46,261 nucleotides of DNA. Origin: Thermoplasmata archaeon. Lineage in GTDB: Archaea; Thermoplasmatota; Thermoplasmata; Lutacidiplasmatales; UBA184. Below are positions 23,323 through 29,496 of the stretch, in pieces. Every line of letters starts with the position of its first letter. Positions within the stretch are counted from its first letter, which is position 1. The position numbers and the translations under genes were made by a program. The notes under the pieces were generated by a model, which made no database searches, was not told the origin of the DNA, and saw only the letters and a list, made by a program, of their open reading frames with translations. The DNA is taken from contig JASHVA010000033.1 of assembly GCA_030039715.1 (NCBI GenBank), positions 1 through 46,261 on the forward strand, written 5' to 3'.

Positions 23323-24054
23323 CTACCCCTTCAGCTCGGGCGGACCGGCCGGCGTTTCCTCGGGCGGCGGGCTCTCGGGCTCGGGGTAGCCGAGCCGCTG
23401 GGGCGGCATCTCGTAGGTCGAGCCGCGGCGCCGGCCGACGACGAAGCCGAGCACGAGCGCGATCACGACGAGCGCGACGATCACCCCGACGATGATGAAC
23501 ACCGCGGCTCCGGGGTTCGTGTCGGCGGTCGTGACGGTCAGGTTCGCCGGAAGGTTCATCCCGAAGGCGATGAACCCGTACATCCCGTTCGTGAAGTGCC
23601 CGGGCTCCGTGCAGATGAACTCGTACCAGCCCACCGCGGGGACCGTGAGGTTGCCGAACACCACGTCGCCGGGGTTTCCGACCGCGGAGGCATTGATCCC
23701 GAGGAGAGGGGCCGGCGTCTTGCCGTAGGCGAGCTGGTCGATCTGCGCGCTCGAGTAGTCCGAAGGGATCACCCAGCCTTGCTTGCCGATGATGTAGAAC
23801 GTGTGGTCGACCACGTCGGTGTCGGTGAACATGACCTCCACGGTGGTGTTGACCGCGACCTGCTGGAAGGTGTTCGGAGTGAACGAGAAGCCGGCCTCGG
23901 CGGTGACCTGGACCAGCGTGCTCGCGTCGACCGTCACGGCGTCGCTCGCGGCCCGCGCCGGCGCCGTCAAGTAGAATGCCGCCGCCCCGCCGGCGACGAG
24001 CAGCGCCGCGACGAAGAGCGCGGCCGCCGCCCTGCGCGCTCCGCGAATGCTCAT
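23323..24054 (-). CDS. Membrane-anchored cupredoxin
   Basis: 243 residues: N-terminal signal/anchor helix (AAAALFVAALLVAGGAAAF), a type 1 copper domain, a second helix near the C-terminus (FIIVGVIVALVVIALVLGFVV) and a Pro/Glu-rich cytoplasmic tail. All four blue-copper ligands are present: His84 (VVDHTFYI), Cys148, His153 and Met158 (YEFICTEPGHFTNGM). It is probably an electron carrier at the outer face of the membrane between the Rieske/b complex and the CuA oxidase, since no cytochrome c is encoded here (inference). The ATG at 24052-24054 is chosen because it directly precedes the signal helix; the longer frame is unsupported. Confidence 0.88.
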   Translation of the reverse strand: MSIRGARRAAAALFVAALLVAGGAAAFYLTAPARAASDAVTVDASTLVQVTAEAGFSFTPNTFQQVAVNTTVEVMFTDTDVVDHTFYIIGKQGWVIPSDYSSAQIDQLAYGKTPAPLLGINASAVGNPGDVVFGNLTVPAVGWYEFICTEPGHFTNGMYGFIAFGMNLPANLTVTTADTNPGAAVFIIVGVIVALVVIALVLGFVVGRRRGSTYEMPPQRLGYPEPESPPPEETPAGPPELKG

Positions 24055-24099
24055 GCGCCCGTCCGCCCCGCTCGGATGCCGGGGACGGGAGGTGTCGTT

Positions 24100-24115
24100 C
24101 AAAGCCCCTTGGTAC
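24100..24115 (-). promoter_or_regulatory. Promoter of the cupredoxin gene (GTAC-N6-TATA position)
   Basis: Read leftward: TTCGTAC with GTAC at 24112-24115, six bases (CAAGGG), then GCTTTGAAC (from 24105) as a weak TATA-like stretch about 49 bp before the ATG. The spacing matches the tatA, oxidase II and double-cupredoxin promoters. Confidence 0.45.
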
Positions 24116-24168
24116 GAACCGGGCCGCGGCCCCGACGACGACCCGTGCGACGACCGACCGGTTCGTAC
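24112..24168. repeat. 11-bp inverted repeat framing the divergent cupredoxin/oxidase promoters
   Basis: GTACGAACCGG (24112-24122) and CCGGTTCGTAC (24158-24168) are exact reverse complements separated by 35 bp. Each copy sits at the same place relative to its own outward promoter, so a regulator bound at both could control the two transcripts together. Confidence 0.6.
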
Positions 24169-24190
24169 GCGGGCCATATGTAGCTACATA
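24165..24190 (+). promoter_or_regulatory. Promoter of oxidase subunit II genes (GTAC-N6-CATATG) with 14-bp palindrome
   Basis: GTAC (24165-24168), six bases (GCGGGC), CATATG (24175-24180). The TATA position overlaps a perfect 14-bp palindrome, TATGTAGCTACATA (24177-24190). Transcription about 25 bp downstream of the box would begin near 24203, just before the GTG at 24205. Confidence 0.55.
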
Positions 24191-24204
24191 CTCCCGTGCG
24201 GAGC

Positions 24205-24435
24205 GTGACGTCGCGCGGACCCCCGGCGGGGGTCACAGCTGCCGCGCTCGCCGCCCCGGGGCTCGACGCGGGCCGCATCCTCGCCTCGGGGGAGACTCCG
24301 CTCCAGCTCACCGAGCCACTGCTCTGGGTGATGCTCGCCCTAACGGTCGCAGGGGCGATCGTGACGTTCGCGTTCCTCGTCTACGCGGTCTGGAAGTTCC
24401 GGGACCCGACCAACCGGTGGCGGCGCCATGGTTAG
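24205..24435 (+). CDS. N-terminal fragment of oxidase subunit II (first membrane helix)
   Basis: 76 residues from the GTG at 24205; a GTG at 24196 would add three but lies upstream of the predicted transcription start. One membrane helix (LLWVMLALTVAGAIVTFAFLVYAVWKF, quoted as LLWVMLALTV and FLVYAVWKFRDP) matches the first helix and following kfR loop of cytochrome oxidase subunit II. The frame ends (TAG 24433-24435) exactly where subunit II normally continues into its second helix, which starts the next, overlapping gene. So this is either a naturally split subunit II or one gene broken by a frameshift. Confidence 0.7.
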   Translation: MTSRGPPAGVTAAALAAPGLDAGRILASGETPLQLTEPLLWVMLALTVAGAIVTFAFLVYAVWKFRDPTNRWRRHG

Positions 24436-24886
24436 CAAGTGGGAGATCGCCTGGACGCTCGCGACGGTGGTCATGCTGGCCGGCGTCGCCGCCTACTCGA
24501 CGATCCTCCTCTACCAACTGGATGCGCTGCCCGCCGATCCGACGGAATACGTCGAGGTGATCGGGCACCAGTGGTACTGGGAGTTCTGCTACCAGAACAC
24601 GAGCTGCTACAACTCCTCGTACGACGCGACCACGAACACCGTGAGCGGCGGGGCATTATGGGCCCCGCCCGGCGCCGTGGTGCAGATCAACGTCACCGGG
24701 GCCGACGTCATCCATTCGTTCAACATCCCGCAGCTCGGGGTCCGGATCGACGCGATCCCCGGCCGGATGAACTACTTCGCGTTCACGGTCCCGAATGCGC
24801 CCGCCGGGACCTCCTACCTCATCCAGTGCACGGAATTCTGCGGCGAGTTCCACGGAACGATGCGTTCGTTCCTCGAGATCACGTAG
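24428..24886 (+). CDS. ctaC: Cytochrome c oxidase subunit II, CuA domain
   Basis: Receives electrons from the soluble or anchored carrier and passes them to heme a. 152 residues: one membrane helix (WEIAWTLATVVMLAGVAAYS), the GHQWYWEF link to the core, and a complete CuA site: His96 (VIHSFNIP), Cys134, Glu136, Cys138, His142 and Met145 (CTEFCGEFHGTM). The normal first helix is missing from this ORF and is encoded in the preceding ORF in a different frame, with 8 bp overlap (24428-24435). The partner subunit I is 7 kb away in the tat-bc-cox operon. An intact CuA site shows that a cytochrome c or cupredoxin, not quinol, is the donor. Confidence 0.92.
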   Translation: MVSKWEIAWTLATVVMLAGVAAYSTILLYQLDALPADPTEYVEVIGHQWYWEFCYQNTSCYNSSYDATTNTVSGGALWAPPGAVVQINVTGADVIHSFNIPQLGVRIDAIPGRMNYFAFTVPNAPAGTSYLIQCTEFCGEFHGTMRSFLEIT

Positions 24887-24938
24887 GCCGGGGCCGATCG
24901 GCCCACCCGCACCCTCCGCCCCGGTTCCGGCCCTCGGT

Positions 24939-25967
24939 CTAGTGGTGCCCCTCGCCGGGCTTCGAGGGGAACCGTCCCGAGTAGGAGGCGACCACGGCCA
25001 CGAGGACCCCGATGCCGAGGAGCCCGACCGAGCCGAAGAGCACCCACGTCTCCACGATCGCGGTCGACGGCGGAGCGACCGGCGCGGGCGGCGGGACGCC
25101 GACGTACAGCTCGCCCGTCATGCCGTTCGCGAAGTGGCCCGGTATCGTGCAGATGTACTGGTAGACCCCGGCGTGTCGCACCGTGAAGTTCGCCCAGGTC
25201 GTGGTCCCGACACCGGAGCCGACCGCCTGGTTCACGAACGGGGCGTTCGTCGTGAAGGTGTCCGTGAAGTTCGCCGGAGAGAGCGTGTAGTTCGAGAGCG
25301 AAGAGACCGTGAACGTGTGGCCGAGGCTCCCCTGGTTCGTGATCAGCACGTCGATCACGATCGGGTAGTGCGAGGAGTTGGCCGCGAGGACGGCCGGGAC
25401 GAAGGCGTAGCTGTCGGTCGTGTTCTCCATCAGCAGCACGCCCGGACCGGTCGCGGTGAGGTTGACGAAGCCGGACATGCCGGCCTGGAACTGGTAGGGG
25501 ACGACGGAGACGAACTCGAACGACTCGCCGCTCGTGGAGGCGTTGAACGTGACGTTCGCCCAGGCGGTCCCCCCGGGGGCGACGCTGACGTTCGCGAGCG
25601 AGCCGTTCGTCGCGAAGAAGGCGTCCAGCTGCGCCGGCGTCCACGCCGGATCGAGCACGACGTTGGGAACGCGCGAGAGCGTGAAGGTGTGATCGTACGA
25701 CCCGTTGTTGACGAGCTCCACCGACAAGGTCGCGTTCGGGTTCGCGCTGAGCGAGCTCGGAGCGAAGCGGGGCTGGTCGGTCAGGTTGACGGTCGCGCTG
25801 GTGTTCGCCCCTTCGGGGTGGGAGAAGCCCACGAGCGCGGGGCTGGGGAGCGCGCCGAGGGCGGCGGCGGACGGCAATCCCACCGTGGCCAGGAGGAGGC
25901 CGGCGACGAGCCACGGAAGGGCCCGACGCACGGGAGGGGAGAGGCGGCGCGTCCGCACGTCGGTCAC
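24939..25967 (-). CDS. Double-cupredoxin membrane protein with one degenerate copper site
   Basis: 342 residues: signal helix (ALPWLVAGLLLATVGLPSA), two cupredoxin domains, a C-terminal anchor (ETWVLFGSVGLLGIGVLVAV) and a short HH end. Domain 2 keeps all blue-copper ligands: His217, Cys273, His278, Met283 (YICTIPGHFANGM). Domain 1 aligns with His93 and Met164 but has Ser154 and Gln159 in place of Cys and His (FVSVVPYQFQAGM). Many NxT/NxS sequons suggest surface glycosylation. It is probably a carrier or docking protein for the oxidase. The GTG at 25965-25967 fits the signal helix and the CATATC promoter 38 bp upstream. Confidence 0.85.
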   Translation of the reverse strand: MTDVRTRRLSPPVRRALPWLVAGLLLATVGLPSAAALGALPSPALVGFSHPEGANTSATVNLTDQPRFAPSSLSANPNATLSVELVNNGSYDHTFTLSRVPNVVLDPAWTPAQLDAFFATNGSLANVSVAPGGTAWANVTFNASTSGESFEFVSVVPYQFQAGMSGFVNLTATGPGVLLMENTTDSYAFVPAVLAANSSHYPIVIDVLITNQGSLGHTFTVSSLSNYTLSPANFTDTFTTNAPFVNQAVGSGVGTTTWANFTVRHAGVYQYICTIPGHFANGMTGELYVGVPPPAPVAPPSTAIVETWVLFGSVGLLGIGVLVAVVASYSGRFPSKPGEGHH

Positions 25968-26003
25968 GGTGTCCCCTGACGGCGGTCGGACCTGGGGACG
26001 GTT

Positions 26004-26019
26004 GATATGAGTGTTGTAC
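26004..26019 (-). promoter_or_regulatory. Promoter of the double-cupredoxin gene (GTAC-N6-CATATC)
   Basis: Read leftward: TTCGTAC with GTAC at 26016-26019, six bases (AACACT), CATATC (26004-26009). The box centre is about 38 bp before the GTG start. Spacing and box are identical to the tatA operon promoter. Confidence 0.6.
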
Positions 26020-26038
26020 GAATCGCCCGCCGGTGGGC

Positions 26039-26998
26039 TCACGGGCCACCGGCCGGCGCGGGGGCGCCCGCCGGGGTCGCGGCGGACTCCTCGCCGTCCG
26101 AGACGGAGCGGGCGAGCCACGGACGCTCGCTCGAGCCGGACCAGAACCGTCGCAGGAGCCCCGCGATCTCGGCCGTCATCACGACGGCCGTGACCGAACC
26201 GTACAGGAGGACAGCGGCCACCGCCCCCCCGGTCGCGACCAGCGTGAGTCCGGCGACGGTCATCGCGAGGAACGCGAAGGAGAGGCCGACGAGGAACCCG
26301 AGTTGCTCGAGCCGGACGTCCCGGCGGCGCGCGACGCCGTAGGCGAGGTAGCCGAAGACGGCGCCCATGAGGACGGCCATCGCGACGCCGCCGACGATGG
26401 GGTAGCTCGTCACCCACGGCCCGATGACGGCCGAGGCGGTGAGCGCCGCGAGCGCCCGCCGCTCGAGGCGCGCGAGCGGCGCCCAGGCGACCAGCGCCGC
26501 CATGATCGACGCCATCGACCAGAAGAACCAGACCGAGGAGACGCCGAGCGCGACCGTCGGGACCGTGGCGAGCGGGGTCGACTCCCCTCCAAGAGCGAAC
26601 AGGAACCCCATCAGCACCTCGGAACCCGTGGTCATCACCGCGAGGCCGATCGGCCACGACCAGTCCGCGGGGCGCACGCGGCGGTCCTGGAAGACGATCA
26701 ACCCGATGAACCAGAGGCCCGCCGGGCCCATCATCATGAAGTTGAACGCGAGGAGGACGAACGTCCAGGAGGAGGTGGGGTCGTTCGAAAGGAAGACGAA
26801 GACGAGGGCGAGGAGGAGGACGCTGCCCCCTCCGATCACGGCGAGCGCGAGCGCGAGCTGCGTCACGAGCGGGGGACGGCCGGAGCTCGGCAAGGAGAGC
26901 CCGAAGACGACGATCGTGATCGCGATCATCGAGCCCGCGATCGCCGCGAACGGGGCGAGGGAGGCGTCGACGTCGAGCGGGGGCAGGGGGAAGGGCAC
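26039..26998 (-). CDS. Polytopic membrane protein, unknown function
   Basis: 319 residues with eight to nine hydrophobic segments (for example IAGSMIAITIVVFGLSL, ALALAVIGGGSVLLLALVFVF, FNFMMMGPAGLWFIGLIVF, SVWFFWSMASIMAALVAW, VGGVAMAVLMGAVFGYLAYG) and an Ala/Pro-rich cytoplasmic end. Not recognised. No conserved His pairs of a heme protein are obvious. Its place after the cupredoxin/oxidase genes and its promoter with the same GTAC spacing suggest a role in copper or electron-transport functions (inference). The GTG at 26996-26998 is chosen because it starts directly before the first helix and lies 38 bp from CAAAAG. Confidence 0.7.
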   Translation of the reverse strand: MPFPLPPLDVDASLAPFAAIAGSMIAITIVVFGLSLPSSGRPPLVTQLALALAVIGGGSVLLLALVFVFLSNDPTSSWTFVLLAFNFMMMGPAGLWFIGLIVFQDRRVRPADWSWPIGLAVMTTGSEVLMGFLFALGGESTPLATVPTVALGVSSVWFFWSMASIMAALVAWAPLARLERRALAALTASAVIGPWVTSYPIVGGVAMAVLMGAVFGYLAYGVARRRDVRLEQLGFLVGLSFAFLAMTVAGLTLVATGGAVAAVLLYGSVTAVVMTAEIAGLLRRFWSGSSERPWLARSVSDGEESAATPAGAPAPAGGP

Positions 26999-27033
26999 GG
27001 AGGTCCTCGCGAGGGGGCCAGCGCCACCGCCGC

Positions 27034-27050
27034 TTTTGGGGGGTCCGTAC
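27034..27050 (-). promoter_or_regulatory. Promoter of the polytopic membrane protein (GTAC-N6)
   Basis: Read leftward: GTAC (27047-27050), six bases (GGACCC), then CCCAAAAG with the AT core at 27034-27037, 38 bp before the GTG start. The TATA part is weak, but the GTAC distance agrees with the four neighbouring promoters. Confidence 0.4.
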
Positions 27051-27060
27051 CGACCGGGAG

Positions 27061-27906
27061 TTACGGCGCCGAAGAGGAGCTCGGGCGGGCGGTGCCGGTA
27101 TCGAAGCGGCGGAGGAGCTGGGTCGTCACTTCGATGAGCGGGTGCTGCGAAGAGTGGTCGATCTCGATGTCGTCGATCGAGTGGAGGTGGTGCTCGGCGG
27201 CGAGGCGCTCGAAGCCGGTCTCGGCGCGGGCGAACTCCTCGGGGCGGTCGCAGGTCAGGACGAACGCCTGCAGCTGCGGGAGGCCCATCTCCCGGGCGGC
27301 GAGGGCGCGGTGGTGGCCGTCCACGAGGATCCAGGCGTCCCCCTTCTGGACGACGAGCACCGGCTCGGCGAGCCCGCGCTCGAGCTCGTAGCGCCGGCCG
27401 GCGAGCTCGTCCTCGAAGACCTTCCACTGCGTCGGCGTGAGCCGCTCCAGCGGGACGAGCCCGCGGTGGAACGAGAACGGGACGCCGTAGCGCTCCGTGA
27501 GCAGGTGGATCAGCGTGTCCGCCTTCGCGGGGGAAGCGCGCTCGAAGTGGGAGCGGACGATGTCGAGGTTCGAGAGGATCCCGCAGAGCCGGCCGTCCGC
27601 GTCGATGATGGGAAGGTCGCGGAGGCCGAAGCGGAACATGATCCGCGCGGCGTCGTCGAGGCCGGTGTCCGGGCTCGCCGTGTACGTCCCCGGCCGGATG
27701 ATCCGGCCGAGCGGCGTCGCGCCCTCCCCGGCGTGCCGGAGGAGCTCCTTCGCGCTCACGAAGCCGACGAGCTTGCCCGAGGCGTCGGTCACGGGGAGGC
27801 CGTGGTGCCGGCTCTTCGTCAGCTGGTGGATCGCGTCGCGGACGGTCGCCGTTTCCTGCAGGTGCTCGACCTCGAGCACCATGTAGTCCTTGACGCGGAC
27901 GATCAT
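27061..27906 (-). CDS. CBS-pair protein with ParB-like C-terminal domain
   Basis: 281 residues. Residues 1-125 are two CBS motifs (DYMVLEVEHLQETATVRDAI, HHGLPVTDASGKLVGFVSAK, DLPIIDADGRLCGILSNLDI), a sensor for adenine nucleotides or SAM. The second half has a ParB/sulfiredoxin-like core (PVLVVQKGDAWILVDGHHRALAAREMG). This fold in archaea includes an ADP-dependent free serine kinase as well as ParB-type nucleases, so a kinase or nucleotide-hydrolysing role is possible, not shown. It is the last gene of the heptose operon (ATGA overlap with gmhA at 27903-27906). Confidence 0.82.
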   Translation of the reverse strand: MIVRVKDYMVLEVEHLQETATVRDAIHQLTKSRHHGLPVTDASGKLVGFVSAKELLRHAGEGATPLGRIIRPGTYTASPDTGLDDAARIMFRFGLRDLPIIDADGRLCGILSNLDIVRSHFERASPAKADTLIHLLTERYGVPFSFHRGLVPLERLTPTQWKVFEDELAGRRYELERGLAEPVLVVQKGDAWILVDGHHRALAAREMGLPQLQAFVLTCDRPEEFARAETGFERLAAEHHLHSIDDIEIDHSSQHPLIEVTTQLLRRFDTGTARPSSSSAP

Positions 27907-28496
27907 CGCTCGGAGACCGGTCCCTCGTCGCGGAGGTACGCGGTGAGGAGGTGGAGGAGCGTCACGTGAACGTCCTCGGTGTGCTGCATGCTGTTCGACG
28001 GCACGACGACGGGGACGTCGACCATTCCCTTCAGCTTCCCGCCGCCGATGCCGGTGAGCCCGATCGTCGTCACGCCGATCTCCTTCGCCACCTTGACGGC
28101 CTCGAGGACGTTGGGGGAGTTCCCGCTCCCCGAGATCGCGATCGCGACGTCGCCCGGCTCCGCGAGCACGCGCAGCGGCTCGGCGAAGACGCGCGAGTAG
28201 TCGGCGTCGTTCGCCCACGCCGTCATGCTCGGGACGTTGTCGCTCAGGCTGACGCACTTGATCCGGCGGCCGGGACCGCGGGCCGCGACCTTCGAGAGGT
28301 CCACCACGAAGTGCGCGGCCGTCGAGGCGCTGCCCCCGTTGCCGAAGAAGAACACCGTGCGGCCCGCCGCGCGAGCGCGCACGAGGATCGGAGCGATCGC
28401 CCGCACCGCCTCGAGCACGTACGGCTCGGCGAGCGCCTCGCGCGCCTCCGCGAGGTACCGGCGGGCGTAGGCGTCGACCCCGGGTGCCTCCGTCAT
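27903..28496 (-). CDS. gmhA: Phosphoheptose isomerase-like SIS protein (GmhA type)
   Basis: Converts sedoheptulose 7-phosphate to D-glycero-D-manno-heptose 7-phosphate, the first step to nucleotide-activated heptose. 197 residues with one SIS domain: FFFGNGGSASTAAHFVVDLSK, the GmhA hallmark, KCVSLSDNVPSMTAWANDADY, VAIAISGSGNSPNVLEA and a late QHTEDVHVTLLHLLTAYL with metal-site His/Glu. The ATG overlaps the kinase stop as ATGA. In archaea the product probably goes to surface glycans or S-layer glycosylation (inference). Confidence 0.9.
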   Translation of the reverse strand: MTEAPGVDAYARRYLAEAREALAEPYVLEAVRAIAPILVRARAAGRTVFFFGNGGSASTAAHFVVDLSKVAARGPGRRIKCVSLSDNVPSMTAWANDADYSRVFAEPLRVLAEPGDVAIAISGSGNSPNVLEAVKVAKEIGVTTIGLTGIGGGKLKGMVDVPVVVPSNSMQHTEDVHVTLLHLLTAYLRDEGPVSER

Positions 28497-29470
28497 CGGT
28501 GGATCCCCAGAATGCGCGAACCCTCCGAGGTGATGCGCACCGGGAGCCGCGCCATCGGCGAGAGGGCGGCCGCTATTTGATGGCTGCGTTCCGGCGGGTG
28601 GACGAGGAGGAGGAAACCGCCGCCGCCGGCGCCCGTCACCTTTCCGCCGAACGCCCCGGCCTCCTTCGCCGCCGCGAACCGGCGGTCGATCTCGTCGTTC
28701 GTGATCCCCCGGGCGAGCCCGCGCTTCAACTGCCAGCCGGCGTCGAGCACCCGCCCGAGGCGCGCCCAGTCGTGCTCGACGATCGCGCGGCGGGCGTCCC
28801 CGGCGAGCTTCCGCATCTTGAGGAGGGAGTCGACGTTGTCGCCGGTTCGGGAGTCCTGGTCCTTCAGGATCCCCGACGCCTGGCGGGTGATCCCGGTGTA
28901 GAAGAGCGAGAGGTGGTCGCTGAGCGCGTCGCGGTCCGCCGGCGAGAGCGGCAGCGGCGTGACCCGGACCGAATCGTCGGACCGGAACTCGAACTGGTGC
29001 ACCCCGCCGAAGGCGGCGATGTACTGGTCCTGCTTCCCCAGCGTCCCGTGCAGGGTGTCGATCTCGATCCGGCACGCCTCGGCGGCGAGCTCCGCCGGAT
29101 CCTTCAGGACCCCGCGGAAGGCGTAGAGCGCGTTCAGCAGGCCGACCGTGACGGTCGACGAGGAGCCGAGGCCCGTCCCTTCGCCCGGGATGTCGGCGAT
29201 CGTGTGGACCTCGAGGGAGTCCCGGACGTGCGTCGCCCGCATCGCCTCGCGCACGAGCTCGTGCTGGAGGTCCTCGAGGCGGTCGACGTTCTCCGTGCGG
29301 GAGTAGGCGACGCGGATCGACCGGTCGAACTTCTCGTTCACGACGACGTGCACGAACTTGTCGATCGCCGCGCTCACGACCGCGCCCCCGTCGTGGGCGC
29401 GGTAGAACGACGGGAGGTCGGTCCCCCCGCCCGCGAAGCTGACCCTGAGGGGGGTCCGGGTGATGATCAC
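28493..29470 (-). CDS. hddA: D-glycero-D-manno-heptose 7-phosphate kinase-like GHMP kinase
   Basis: Phosphorylates heptose 7-phosphate at C1 in the nucleotide-heptose pathway. 325 residues, GHMP fold: N-terminal IITRTPLRVSFAGGGTDLPSF, typical of the HddA branch, the ATP loop PGEGTGLGSSSTVTVGLLNAL, IDTLHGTLGKQDQYIAAFGG and the C-terminal GGKVTGAGGGGFLLL. The start is a GTG at 29468-29470, directly before IITRTP. It is the first gene of hddA-gmhA-CBS, each joined by ATGA. The guanylyl/adenylyl transferase and phosphatase of the route are not in the window. Confidence 0.9.
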   Translation of the reverse strand: MIITRTPLRVSFAGGGTDLPSFYRAHDGGAVVSAAIDKFVHVVVNEKFDRSIRVAYSRTENVDRLEDLQHELVREAMRATHVRDSLEVHTIADIPGEGTGLGSSSTVTVGLLNALYAFRGVLKDPAELAAEACRIEIDTLHGTLGKQDQYIAAFGGVHQFEFRSDDSVRVTPLPLSPADRDALSDHLSLFYTGITRQASGILKDQDSRTGDNVDSLLKMRKLAGDARRAIVEHDWARLGRVLDAGWQLKRGLARGITNDEIDRRFAAAKEAGAFGGKVTGAGGGGFLLLVHPPERSHQIAAALSPMARLPVRITSEGSRILGIHR

Positions 29471-29496
29471 GGGAGGACGAGCCGGCGAACGGCCTC

